Part shown: positions 16,686-25,333 of the stretch, piece after piece
How the letters are laid out: each line of letters opens with the position of its first letter
Position numbering within the stretch: position 1 is the first letter of the stretch
Origin: Tenacibaculum piscium
GTDB taxonomy: Bacteria; Bacteroidota; Bacteroidia; Flavobacteriales; Flavobacteriaceae
Assembly: GCF_021390715.1 (NCBI RefSeq)
Contig: NZ_JAJGWT010000001.1
Coordinates: 5,839 to 69,838 of the forward strand
Direction of reading: 5' to 3'
DNA: 64,000 nt
The notes under the pieces: model-generated
Told to the model about the DNA's origin: nothing
The model's database searches: none
The model's input: only the letters and a program-made list of their open reading frames with translations
Program-made: the position numbers and the translations under genes

Positions 16686-17708
16686 ATGATTTTTAGTAAA
16701 TTTTCTATTTATATTTCGTTGTTTTTAATTAGTTTGATATCTCTTTCTATTGATAATTGTTATGGTCAAGAAAAGTTTACGTTAGCTTTTGGTTCGTGTG
16801 ATAATCAGAGAAAAGTAAACCCTTTTTGGGAAGATATTATTTCTTTAAAACCCAACGTTTGGATTTGGGGCGGCGATAATATTTATGCTGACACCAATAA
16901 TATGACTAAAATGGCGCGATTTTATCAGCAACAAAAAAGAGATACTTCGTATCAAAAACTGATAAAAAACACGCCTATTTTAGCTACTTGGGACGATCAT
17001 GATTACGGCATAAATGATGGAGGAATTGAACACGTAAAAAAAGAAGAAAGTCAGCAATTATTTTTAGATTTTCTAAACGTTCCTAAAAACTCTCCTAGAA
17101 GAAAGCAAGCAGGAATTTATCATTCCGAAACCTTTAAAATTAAAGATAAAAGCATCAAAATAATTGTTTTAGATACGCGATATTTTAGAACCGCTTTAAC
17201 AAAAGGTACTGGTAAAAATAGGTATCAACCTACAAAAAAATTAACAGGAAGTATTTTAGGCGTTGCACAATGGAAATGGCTAGCAAAAGAATTGACAAAT
17301 TCTACAGCAAATTTTACTGTTATTGTGAGCAGTATTCAAGTACTTTCGAAAGAGCATGGTTTTGAAAAATGGGGAAATTTCCCAAATGAAGTACATAAAT
17401 TTTTTAAATTGATTGAAACTTCAAAAGCAAAAAATGTCATTATTCTTTCTGGAGATAGACACATTTCTGAATTTTCAAAAACAAATCTAAATACTATTTC
17501 GTATCCTATTATCGATTTTACGTCAAGCGGATTAACGCATGCTTACAGTTCTTTTTCTTCGGAAAAAAATAAGTATCGAATTGGTAAAGTTATAAGTGAT
17601 TTGAGTTATGGCGTGTTATTTTTTGATATAAAATCAAACGAAGTTACCTTTCAGATTCGTGGTAAAAACAAGGTTATTTTACAGGAAATCAAGCAAATAT
17701 ATCCTTAA
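16686..17708 (+). CDS. PhoD-like alkaline phosphatase / phosphodiesterase
   Basis: This exported metallophosphatase of the PhoD family probably scavenges phosphate from phosphoesters. The N-terminus is a signal peptide (hydrophobic 6-24, ending about NCYGQ). Metal-binding motifs appear in order: FGSCDNQ (about 36-42), [17 protein letters not shown] (Asp-His pair) and [11 protein letters not shown]. Length (340) suits the single-domain flavobacterial form. It is followed 85 bp later by ndk, which has its own promoter. Confidence 0.88.
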   Translation: MIFSKFSIYISLFLISLISLSIDNCYGQEKFTLAFGSCDNQRKVNPFWEDIISLKPNVWIWGGDNIYADTNNMTKMARFYQQQKRDTSYQKLIKNTPILATWDDHDYGINDGGIEHVKKEESQQLFLDFLNVPKNSPRRKQAGIYHSETFKIKDKSIKIIVLDTRYFRTALTKGTGKNRYQPTKKLTGSILGVAQWKWLAKELTNSTANFTVIVSSIQVLSKEHGFEKWGNFPNEVHKFFKLIETSKAKNVIILSGDRHISEFSKTNLNTISYPIIDFTSSGLTHAYSSFSSEKNKYRIGKVISDLSYGVLFFDIKSNEVTFQIRGKNKVILQEIKQIYP

Positions 17709-17710
17709 TT

Positions 17711-17739
17711 TTGTAATAACATTAAAAAGTGTATTTTTG
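17711..17739 (+). promoter_or_regulatory. Promoter of ndk
   Basis: TTG at 17711-17713 and TATTTTTG at 17732-17739 fit the Bacteroidota TTG / TAnnTTTG pattern with an 18-bp spacer, about 55 bp before the ndk start. Confidence 0.7.
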
Positions 17740-17793
17740 CGCCGATTTGTGCGAAGTTTGCACTTACATTTATTAATTAGAAACTCAATTACA

Positions 17794-18213
17794 ATGGCAA
17801 CAAATAGAACTTTTACAATGATTAAACCAGATGGTGTTGAAAACGGACACACTGGCGCAATTTTAGACAAAATTAATGCTGCAGGTTTTAGAATCGTAGC
17901 GTTGAAAAAAACTCAAATGACAACTCGTGATGCAGAAGCTTTTTATGCGGTACATAACGAACGTCCTTTCTTCGGAGAGTTAGTTGAATTTATGACTCGT
18001 GGTCCTATTGTGGCTGCTATTTTAGAAAAAGATAACGCTGTTGAAGATTTTAGAACTTTAATCGGTGCTACAAATCCTGCGGATGCTGCTGAAGGAACAA
18101 TCCGTAAAATGTTTGCTACTTCTATCGGTGAAAACGCTGTTCACGGTTCTGATTCTGATGAAAACGCTGCTATCGAAGGTGCTTTTCACTTTTCAGGAAG
18201 AGAGATGTTCTAA
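17794..18213 (+). CDS. ndk: Nucleoside-diphosphate kinase
   Basis: Ndk transfers phosphate from NTPs to NDPs to balance nucleotide pools. The 139-residue protein is standard length when begun at 17794 ([15 protein letters not shown]). The frame is open farther upstream but only into the phoD gene and the promoter. The catalytic histidine is in [13 protein letters not shown]. The remaining signature residues ([28 protein letters not shown]) are intact. A perfect terminator follows, so it is monocistronic. Confidence 0.97.
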   Translation: MATNRTFTMIKPDGVENGHTGAILDKINAAGFRIVALKKTQMTTRDAEAFYAVHNERPFFGELVEFMTRGPIVAAILEKDNAVEDFRTLIGATNPADAAEGTIRKMFATSIGENAVHGSDSDENAAIEGAFHFSGREMF

Positions 18214-18250
18214 AAATATTTTAAGAACAATAATTCTTTTTAAATATATA

Positions 18251-18284
18251 AAAACTCGTTACAATTGTTGTAACGAGTTTTTTA
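18251..18284 (+). terminator. Terminator after ndk
   Basis: AAAACTCGTTACAA pairs with TTGTAACGAGTTTT around a tiny loop, followed by T residues. Confidence 0.9.
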
Positions 18285-18298
18285 TTAAAATATGAATC

Positions 18299-18384
18299 CG
18301 TCAAACTGAATTTAGTTCAGTTTCGCATCCTGATTTTCCGTAGTTTTCCTATTGATGCGATGCTGAACTAAATTCAGCATGACG
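18299..18384. repeat. Large inverted repeat (CTGAATTTAGTTCAG family)
   Basis: A 31-bp arm beginning CGTCAAACTGAATTTAG pairs with an arm ending CTAAATTCAGCATGACG, with about four mismatches and a 24-bp centre. Each arm is itself palindromic at CTGAATTTAGTTCAG. Related half-sites occur at 12301, within both MITE copies and near 40357. Similar palindromes are common in Bacteroidota intergenic DNA as I recall. Confidence 0.75.
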
Positions 18385-18396
18385 AAAATCTGATTT

Positions 18397-19059
18397 TTAC
18401 ACAACATCTTTTACTAAGTCGTATTTTATTTCAGCATAATTAGAAATTACTTTTTGCGCTAACGAATAATCCTGTTCTTTTGAATGTTCACTTTTATAAG
18501 CAACACAATAAATTCCGCCATCGTAAGCGGCTTTAATTCCGTTGGTAGAATCTTCAATTACTAAACATTCTTTTTTATCAAAACCAGCAATATCGGCTGC
18601 TTTTAAAAATATTTCAGGATGTGGTTTTGATGCTTTTAAATCGGCTCCGCTAATTTTTCCTTTAAAATATTTATTTAAATCGAATTTATTAAAAACATTA
18701 TCAATAGTAACCATCGATGCCGACGATGCCAAAACTAAAGTAACACCATTTTCATAATAATTTTTAATCAACTCTAACACTCCTGTTAATAATGCTAAGT
18801 CATTATCATCAGAAAAAAAGAGTTCTTTAAAAAAAGCTCTTTTAGAATCTACCAATTCGGTTGCCTGAAGTGTTAAATCAAATTTCGCCACTAAATCTTT
18901 ACAAATCTCTAAGGTTGATTGCCCTGTGTACGAATTGTAAAGTTCCTGTGAAACCTGAATCCCGACTTTTTCAAACATTAAAAAATATGCTTTTTTGTGT
19001 AACGGTTCGGTATCTACAATTACGCCGTCCATATCGAATAAAACTGCTTTTAAAGCCAT
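18397..19059 (-). CDS. HAD-superfamily phosphatase (beta-phosphoglucomutase/phosphatase-like)
   Basis: A cytosolic HAD subfamily IA hydrolase acting on a small phosphorylated metabolite, perhaps a sugar phosphate. The 220-residue protein has motif I LFDMDGVIVDTEP (Asp9, Asp11), a helical cap domain, motif II LASSAS, motif III Lys in KASKPHPEIF, and motif IV VIEDSTNGIKAAYDGG. The motif-I ending VDTEPLHKKAYF is typical of the phosphoglucomutase/2-deoxyglucose-6-phosphatase group. Substrate cannot be assigned. Confidence 0.88.
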   Translation of the reverse strand: MALKAVLFDMDGVIVDTEPLHKKAYFLMFEKVGIQVSQELYNSYTGQSTLEICKDLVAKFDLTLQATELVDSKRAFFKELFFSDDNDLALLTGVLELIKNYYENGVTLVLASSASMVTIDNVFNKFDLNKYFKGKISGADLKASKPHPEIFLKAADIAGFDKKECLVIEDSTNGIKAAYDGGIYCVAYKSEHSKEQDYSLAQKVISNYAEIKYDLVKDVV

Positions 19060-19153
19060 AATAATGATTTTCTATTTTCCTACAAAAATAATCAATTGCC
19101 CTTTACTGATTGCAATTATTAAGCATCACTTTATATGAATTATTTTGTGAAAT

Positions 19154-19585
19154 TTATTTTATACGGATACTCATTTTCATCGGCTGTATTATATCAAATT
19201 TTGCATCTTTATATTTCGGAGGTCCCATAAATCCTTTTGCATTGTTCGAAATTCCTGTAGGTTCCTTAGGGATTCCTAAAAAATTGGTATCCATTTTTTC
19301 ATTTTCATTTTCATCATGAAAAACCGATACAGCATACGTTCCTGTGGGAATATTTGTTATTTCTGCGGATGCTTTTTTAGCTATTACTTTTACAATTACT
19401 CCTTTAAAAGGTGTTTTCAAAAAGCTTTTTTCGGCATTATAAAGTGCGATATATAAATTTCCTTTTGATGATTTCATTCCTTCAAAACCCAAAGTAAGCG
19501 TGTGTTTTTCTTGTGATGTTATTATTGCTATATTACTAAAAAAGAAAGCGAATATTAAAATTATTTTAGAGATATAGTGGAACAT
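19154..19585 (-). CDS. DUF2141 domain exported protein
   Basis: A 143-residue secreted protein of unknown function. The N-terminal signal peptide spans about residues 1-24. The rest matches DUF2141: GNLYIALYNAEKSF, AEITNIPTGTYAVSVFHDENENEKMDTNFLGIPKEPTGISNNAKG and GPPKYKDAKFDI, a beta-sandwich with an acidic calcium-like loop. A decamer tandem repeat (19607-19645) lies 22-60 bp upstream of its start. Confidence 0.88.
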   Translation of the reverse strand: MFHYISKIILIFAFFFSNIAIITSQEKHTLTLGFEGMKSSKGNLYIALYNAEKSFLKTPFKGVIVKVIAKKASAEITNIPTGTYAVSVFHDENENEKMDTNFLGIPKEPTGISNNAKGFMGPPKYKDAKFDIIQPMKMSIRIK

Positions 19586-19606
19586 ACTTCTTCTTGTTTT
19601 AAATTA

Positions 19607-19645
19607 TTTTGATTGATTTTGATTGATTTTGATTGATTTTGATTG
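19607..19645. repeat. Decamer tandem repeat upstream of the DUF2141 gene
   Basis: About 3.9 perfect units of TTTTGATTGA. It lies in the presumed 5' leader or promoter of the reverse-strand DUF2141 gene. Apart from this array I see no gene in 19586-19965, only AT-rich sequence ahead of pdxH. Confidence 0.85.
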
Positions 19646-19965
19646 CTATTTGAACGTAAAAAACAACTCATTATTATATATCCTTTTTTTGATTATTTTT
19701 TGCTTCTTGTTTTTTAGCGATATATTACGTATCTTTTTCGTGTATTATTGCAATAATAATACTACTATTTTTTTAATTTTAACATTATGATTCGTTTCTA
19801 TTTATATAAAATTAACAATCTATTTTAAGAATTTAAAAATTTAGTATTATCAAAAAATAAGCACGCTGTAATTTATATTTTGATTAAATATTTTGGGAAT
19901 TCTTTTGATAAAATAGCCTAAAACATTTGATAAAAATGTACTTTTACGGGGTATAAAAAATCATT

Positions 19966-20613
19966 ATGTCACACGATTTAAGCGATTATAGAAAATCATA
20001 CGAGAAAAAGGAGTTACTTAAAAAGAACTGTCCTGAAAATCCGATGGAATTATTTAGAAACTGGTTTCTTACAGCAGACGCCTCTGAAGTAGTAGAGGAA
20101 ACAAACGCTATGAATGTTTCCGCAATAGGACTTGACGGTTTTCCTAAAAACAGAATTGTATTGTTAAAAAAATACACTTGGGAAGGGTTTATTTTTTACA
20201 CAAACTATCATTCAGAAAAAGGAAAAGCTATTCTAAATAACAATAAAGTATGTCTTTCTTTTTTTTGGCCTGGATTAGAACAACAAATAATCATCAAAGG
20301 AAAAGCTGAAAAATTAGCCGAAAATTTATCTGATGGTTATTTTGAATCAAGACCCGATGGCAGCAAATTAGGTGCTTGGGCATCTAACCAAAGTGAAGTT
20401 GTTGCTTCTCGTGAAGTGCTCGATGAACAACTTCAAAAAACAACCAATCAATTTAAAGACAAAGAAATTACACGTCCGCCACACTGGGGAGGTTTTATGG
20501 TAAAACCTACTTCTATTGAATTTTGGCAAGGTCGCCCCAACAGAATGCACGACCGAATACGATATACTTTAGAAAAAGATTTTTCGTGGAAATTAGCACG
20601 TTTAGCCCCATAA
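19966..20613 (+). CDS. pdxH: Pyridoxamine 5'-phosphate oxidase
   Basis: PdxH is an FMN enzyme that oxidises pyridoxine/pyridoxamine 5'-phosphate to pyridoxal phosphate. The 215-residue protein begins MSHDLSDYRKSYEKKELL, the family N-terminus. It has NRIVLLKKYTWEGFIFYTNYHSEKGK (FMN-binding strand), GAWASNQSEV, and the C-terminal signature FWQGRPNRMHDRIRY with the terminal WKLARLAP. All expected blocks are present. It is followed 31 bp later by sixA in the same direction. Confidence 0.96.
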   Translation: MSHDLSDYRKSYEKKELLKKNCPENPMELFRNWFLTADASEVVEETNAMNVSAIGLDGFPKNRIVLLKKYTWEGFIFYTNYHSEKGKAILNNNKVCLSFFWPGLEQQIIIKGKAEKLAENLSDGYFESRPDGSKLGAWASNQSEVVASREVLDEQLQKTTNQFKDKEITRPPHWGGFMVKPTSIEFWQGRPNRMHDRIRYTLEKDFSWKLARLAP

Positions 20614-20644
20614 TTTTATATTTACATACATTTTAATAATTTAA

Positions 20645-21133
20645 ATGAAAACACTTTATATTGTTCGTCACGCAAAATCTTCTTGGCTATACCAAGGTAT
20701 TAAAGATATTGATAGACCTTTAAAAGAGCGTGGTATTAAAGATTCACATCTTTTTTCTAAGTTTCTATCCCAAGAAATAGTAAAGCCAGATGTATTTGTT
20801 TCCAGCAGTGCAAATAGAGCGTTACACACAGCTATTATTTTTTGTGAAAATTTTAAATATCCGCTTTCTAACCTGCAAATAAAACGTCAATTATATAATT
20901 TTAGTGATGGTTATTTAGTCAAAACCGTAAATGCTTTAGATGATAATTTTAGCAGTGCTATTATATTTAGTCACGACCACGGTATTAATAGTTTTGTAAA
21001 TAATTTTGGCGATAAACCAATAGCTCACGTGCCTACTTGCGGAATTATAGGCATCGAATTTAAAGACAAACACTGGAAAAACTTAAAAAAGGGACGCACT
21101 ATTTTAGTCGATTTCCCAAAAAATCATAGATAA
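20645..21133 (+). CDS. sixA: SixA-like phosphohistidine phosphatase
   Basis: A histidine-phosphatase superfamily (branch 1) protein; family members remove phosphate from phosphohistidine on signalling or PTS proteins. The 162-residue protein starts with the catalytic RHAKSSW motif (Arg8, His9). The second histidine lies in FSHDHGINSFV. Spacing to ppx is 12 bp, so pdxH, sixA and ppx probably form one transcript. Confidence 0.88.
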   Translation: MKTLYIVRHAKSSWLYQGIKDIDRPLKERGIKDSHLFSKFLSQEIVKPDVFVSSSANRALHTAIIFCENFKYPLSNLQIKRQLYNFSDGYLVKTVNALDDNFSSAIIFSHDHGINSFVNNFGDKPIAHVPTCGIIGIEFKDKHWKNLKKGRTILVDFPKNHR

Positions 21134-21145
21134 AATTATAGTATT

Positions 21146-22039
21146 TTGAAAATAAAAAAATATGGCGCTATTGATATCGGCTCTAATGCTGTAAGACTTT
21201 TAGTAGCAAATGTTATTGAAGAAAAAAATAAAGAACCATTATTTAAAAAATCATCCTTAGTTCGAGTTCCTATCAGATTAGGAACCGATGCCTTTGTTAA
21301 TGGAATTATATCCAAAGAAAACACCAGTCGAATGATTGATGCCATGAAGGCATTTAAATTAATCATGAAAGTTCACGGTGTTGAAAAATACAAAGCTTGT
21401 GCTACTTCTGCCATGAGAGAAGCCAGAAATGGCGCCGAAGTTGTTAGTACTATTTTAAAAGAAACCAATGTTGCTATTGATGTTATTGATGGTAAAAAAG
21501 AAGCTGCAATTATATTTTCTACTGATTTACATCATTTAATTGATTCTGATTTTACATATCTTTATGTAGATGTTGGCGGTGGTAGTACCGAATTTACCTT
21601 GTTTTCTAAAGGACGAATTGTAAAATCAAAATCGTTTAAAATAGGTACCGTTCGACTAATTAACAATAAAAAAACTGAAAATAATGCCATTTTTAAACAA
21701 GTACAAGAATGGGTAGAAGAAAATACTAAAAACTATAAACGTATATCCTTAATCGGTTCTGGAGGAAATATCAATAAAATTTTTAAAATGTCGGGCAGAG
21801 AAGTTGGAAAACCAATTTCCTATATTTATTTAAATGCTCAATATCAGTTTTTAAAAAAAATGAGCTATAAACAACGTATTTCGGAACTAAGCTTAAACCC
21901 CGATAGAGCCGATGTTATTGTTCCTGCTACTAAAATTTATTTATCAGCAATGAAATGGAGCGGTGCCCGAAAAATATTTGTTCCTAAAATAGGACTTTCT
22001 GACGGAATCATTAAAAGCCTATATTTCAATAATTTATAA
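21146..22039 (+). CDS. Ppx/GppA family exopolyphosphatase
   Basis: An ASKHA-fold phosphatase that degrades polyphosphate or (p)ppGpp. The start is a TTG at 21146 giving (M)KIKKYGAIDIGSNAVRLLVANV. A stop codon (TAA at 21131) lies just upstream and no in-frame ATG exists between, so the TTG is required to keep the phosphate-binding strand IDIGSNAVRL. Phosphate-2 motif YVDVGGGSTEF (about 137) and GSGGNINKI (about 206) complete the nucleotide site. At 297 residues only the catalytic core is present, the common form in flavobacteria. Confidence 0.9.
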   Translation: MKIKKYGAIDIGSNAVRLLVANVIEEKNKEPLFKKSSLVRVPIRLGTDAFVNGIISKENTSRMIDAMKAFKLIMKVHGVEKYKACATSAMREARNGAEVVSTILKETNVAIDVIDGKKEAAIIFSTDLHHLIDSDFTYLYVDVGGGSTEFTLFSKGRIVKSKSFKIGTVRLINNKKTENNAIFKQVQEWVEENTKNYKRISLIGSGGNINKIFKMSGREVGKPISYIYLNAQYQFLKKMSYKQRISELSLNPDRADVIVPATKIYLSAMKWSGARKIFVPKIGLSDGIIKSLYFNNL

Positions 22040-22086
22040 CTCTCAATATTCTTTTAACATTTCATTAACATCTATAGAAAAATACT

Positions 22087-22094
22087 TATATTTG
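22087..22094 (+). promoter_or_regulatory. Promoter -7 box for the OmpA-family gene
   Basis: TATATTTG matches TAnnTTTG exactly, 75 bp before the ATG at 22169. No convincing -33 TTG is seen. Confidence 0.5.
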
Positions 22095-22168
22095 TTTAGG
22101 TGTGACTTTCATAAAAAAAGTGTGTCATATAATTAAACTAAGTAATCATAAACAAATTTTTATCTATT

Positions 22169-24253
22169 ATGAAAAAATTACTATTAACGGGAGCCTTATT
22201 AGCTTTCTATTTTACTGCATCGGCACAGGATTTGCCTACCAATGCAGAACCCGGAAAATGTTATGTCCGTTGTAAAACTCCTGCTTTATGGAAAAATCAA
22301 GATGTAACTATTGAAATTGCTCCTGCTTACAAAAGAATTGTAACGCACCCTACTCAATATAAAACCGTAACTGAAAGTGTTTTAGTTGATGAAGGAAGTC
22401 AAAAATTAGTAGTTGTACCTGCTAAATATGAACCTCAAACCTATTCAATCGTTACTAAAGAAGCTAGCCAACGTATTGAAAGATCGTTATCAAAACCTTC
22501 TACCGCTTCTGAAACGGTAATTACAAAAGAAGCTGCTCAGCGTTTAGTTGTAATTCCTGCAAAATATGAAATGCGTGACGTTACTGTAGTAACCAAAGAA
22601 GCGACACAACGTTTAGAGATTATCCCTGCAAAATATGAAATAAAAGATGTTGTTGTAGTTGTTAAAGAAGCATCGCAACGTTTAGTAAAAGTACCTGCTA
22701 CTTCAAGTGTAGTTACTGAAACTATTGTTGTAAAAGAAGCAGCTGAACGTTTAGAAGTTGTTCCTGCAAAATATGAAATGCGTGATGTTGTTGTTACTGT
22801 AAAAGAAGCATCACAACGTATTGAAGTTGTTCCTGCAAAATACGAAATGCGTGACGTTACTGTAATGGTAAAAGAAGCATCGCAACGTTTAGTTGTCGTT
22901 CCTGCAGTATATGGAACTGAAACTATTTCTTATAAGAAAAGAGATTACGGAAATAAATTAAGTGTAATTCCTGCATCTTTTAATAACGATAGTGAAACTA
23001 TTGAAGTAAAAGCAAAATCGGCAAGATGGCAAATGAGCGAAAAAGCGCCTGATTGTGAATCTTCTGATCCTAACGACTGTCGTTACTGGTGTTATAAAGA
23101 AATTCCTGCACAATTTCAAACGGTTAATAAAACTGTTTTAGAAAAAGATGCTAGTATTGTTTCTACTCCTGAATGTAATGAAAGTACTTCACCTAATGGA
23201 TGTGGTAATGGAACCTATACAAAAAGAGTTGTTAAAACTCCTCCAAGTACAAGAGTTGTAGCAATTCCTGAAATTACAAAAGTAGTTAAGAAAAGAGTAA
23301 TGGTAACTCCTCCTACAACAAGAACTATTGATATTCCTGCTGTAACGAAAGTTATCAAACAACGTGTAATGACTACACCTCCTAGTACTAGAAAAATTGC
23401 AATTCCTGAGGTAACTCAAACTATCAAAAGAACAGTAATTACTCCAGAATCAACTAGAGTAGTAGCAATTCCTGAAGTAACGAAAATTGTTAAGAAAACA
23501 GTAATGGTAACGCCTCCATCAACTAGAACAATTGATATTCCTCAAGTAACGAAAGTTATCAAGAAAACAGTAATGGCAACACCTCCATCAACAAAAGTTA
23601 TCGCTATTCCTGAAGTAACGACAACTATTACAAGAGTTATTCCTGCAGTTACAACAACAAAAGTTATCGCTATTCCTGAAGTAACGACAACTTTAACAAA
23701 AACTGTAATGGCAACACCTCCAACATCTAGAGCGATTAAAGGAGAGCCTGTTTACAGAACTTTAAAGAAAACTGTTTTAGAAAAAGATGCTTGGAAAGAA
23801 GAAGTTCCTGTAGCAGCTAAATACAAAACAATTACTAAAGAAGTATTAGTATCTAAAGGTGGATTAACATCTTGGAAAGAAGTAGAATGTAAATTAACAG
23901 TAAACACTCCATTACCAATTAACTGGAATTTAGGAAGTTCAACATTAACTTCAGGTGCTAAACGTTTAATTGATACTAGATTATTACCAATTTTAAAAAC
24001 TGGTGTAGCTGCAGCCGTTGAATCTCATACAGATTCTAGAGGTAGTAACGTAAACAACCAATCTTTATCAGAAAGAAGAGCTCGTTCAGTAGTAAACTAC
24101 TTAATTTCGAAAGGAGTTAATGCTAGTCAATTAACAGCTAACGGTTATGGTGAAACTAAATTAACAAACAGATGTGCTGATGGCGTTTCTTGTACAGAAC
24201 GTGAGCATGCTGCAAACCGTAGAACTACTTTTAGAGTAATTAATCAAAAATAA
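22169..24253 (+). CDS. OmpA-family outer membrane protein with two internal repeat arrays
   Basis: A 694-residue envelope protein. Residues 1-20 are a signal peptide. Residues about 85-260 hold seven tandem units of about 22-24 residues built on KEASQRLVVVPAKYEMRDV. Residues about 345-535 hold about seven units of about 22 residues built on TPPSTRTIDIPEVTKVIKK. Cysteine-bearing segments (CESSDPNDCRYWC, CNESTSPNGC) separate them. The C-terminal 110 residues are an OmpA peptidoglycan-binding domain (VESHTDSRGSNVNNQSLSERRARSVVNYL). The arrays alternate basic and valine-rich residues, suggesting extended beta structure. It is monocistronic with its own terminator. Confidence 0.88.
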   Translation: MKKLLLTGALLAFYFTASAQDLPTNAEPGKCYVRCKTPALWKNQDVTIEIAPAYKRIVTHPTQYKTVTESVLVDEGSQKLVVVPAKYEPQTYSIVTKEASQRIERSLSKPSTASETVITKEAAQRLVVIPAKYEMRDVTVVTKEATQRLEIIPAKYEIKDVVVVVKEASQRLVKVPATSSVVTETIVVKEAAERLEVVPAKYEMRDVVVTVKEASQRIEVVPAKYEMRDVTVMVKEASQRLVVVPAVYGTETISYKKRDYGNKLSVIPASFNNDSETIEVKAKSARWQMSEKAPDCESSDPNDCRYWCYKEIPAQFQTVNKTVLEKDASIVSTPECNESTSPNGCGNGTYTKRVVKTPPSTRVVAIPEITKVVKKRVMVTPPTTRTIDIPAVTKVIKQRVMTTPPSTRKIAIPEVTQTIKRTVITPESTRVVAIPEVTKIVKKTVMVTPPSTRTIDIPQVTKVIKKTVMATPPSTKVIAIPEVTTTITRVIPAVTTTKVIAIPEVTTTLTKTVMATPPTSRAIKGEPVYRTLKKTVLEKDAWKEEVPVAAKYKTITKEVLVSKGGLTSWKEVECKLTVNTPLPINWNLGSSTLTSGAKRLIDTRLLPILKTGVAAAVESHTDSRGSNVNNQSLSERRARSVVNYLISKGVNASQLTANGYGETKLTNRCADGVSCTEREHAANRRTTFRVINQK

Positions 24254-24294
24254 TTATTGATTAAACATACTTTTAATTAGTATTTTTAAAATAA

Positions 24295-24324
24295 GAAAAC
24301 CGAGCTTTTGCTCGGTTTTCTGCT
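24295..24324 (+). terminator. Terminator after the OmpA-family gene
   Basis: A perfect 11-bp stem GAAAACCGAGC/GCTCGGTTTTC with a TTTT loop. Confidence 0.9.
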
Positions 24325-24446
24325 TTTATAGAATGATATAAAGTAATCTAAAATAATATTAAAATACGGCAAGAGATTAAAAAAACTATTGTTTAAAAAA
24401 AGTAAAAATAGATCAAACCACCTCAAAGAAATTTTATATCAGCTTA

Positions 24447-24745
24447 GAGCCTGTTTAAATTTCATCTGAAAAAAACATCACAGAAAAATAAGAAATAGAA
24501 TCCGTCAAACTGAATTTATTTCAGGTTCGTATCCTGATTTTATGTGTTTTTTTTAGCTTTTTTTGATGATTCTTGTCAATTCGAGTGATTTTAATGACTA
24601 AAAGGAATTAAAATTGTATCGAGAATTTGAATTCTTTTATGTTGATGAATTTTGATTGATTTTGACGCTAAAAAGTTCTCGATACAATTTTTTGAAGGAA
24701 AAAAATAACTCGAACTGACAGTTTATTTAATTTTTAAACAAGCTC
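24447..24745 (+). repeat. MITE-like element (family B), intact copy 2
   Basis: This 299-bp element runs from GAGCCTGTTTAAAT to TTTTTAAACAAGCTC and is bounded by TTA on both sides (possible 3-bp target duplication). It matches 6347-6616 over its length and contains the same nested inverted arms, plus an extra block around 24540-24560. It lies in the gene-free stretch 24254-25333; the rest of that stretch is AT-rich, with a partial related arm at 24814-24874 and no recognisable gene. Confidence 0.8.
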
Positions 24746-24813
24746 TTAGCATCTTAATTTGTATTTTCACTATTGATGAAGTTTAATTTTTTAGCTTCTT
24801 AATTCTATATCAA

Positions 24814-24874
24814 TTCGAGTGATTTTAAACTTTGGATAATCAGATAATTATTTTTCGATACAATCCTCAAGATA
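24814..24874 (+). repeat. Solo partial arm of the family B repeat
   Basis: CAATTCGAGTGATTTTAA followed by TTTTTCGATACAATCC repeats the inner arms of the MITE-like element without the terminal repeats. Confidence 0.5.
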
Positions 24875-25266
24875 AATTAAAGACAAATTTTAAACTTATA
24901 TACTCGTTGGTAAACATTTCTAAACGTTGTAAGTAATTCTCAAAAAAAAGAAATTTAAAAATACTTTAATTTACTTTAAATCTGAAAATAAAATTGACCG
25001 AATTATTACGTGAAATTTAAATTTATAACGTTCGTAGAATTGAGCAAAACAGAAAATAAGAATTGAAAAACTTGTCAAAATTACTCAAATGTTGAATTAA
25101 AAAATAGAAAATTAAATCAGAATTATAAACTAAAACAAACTACTTAAAAAAACATCTATAAAAAATGTTTAGTTTAGTCTTAAAACAAAAGTCAGTACCA
25201 TTTTATTACATCTAATTTTCCTGCAAAAAATCCTCATAAACAAAACAGTACTTTTCATATACAAAC

Positions 25267-25317
25267 AAAATATCCTCTATAAAATAAGAAAATCTTAGAT
25301 TTATAGAGGATATTTTT
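25267..25317 (-). terminator. Terminator after the DUF389 gene
   Basis: ATATCCTCTATAAA pairs with TTTATAGAGGATAT around a 19-nt loop just past the DUF389 stop on the reverse strand, with a T run. Confidence 0.8.
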
Positions 25318-25333
25318 AATTTAAAAAAAACAC

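Noticed and set aside
23189..23419. Reverse frame inside the OmpA repeat array
   Set aside because: It is a low-complexity shadow produced by the repetitive coding DNA on the other strand.
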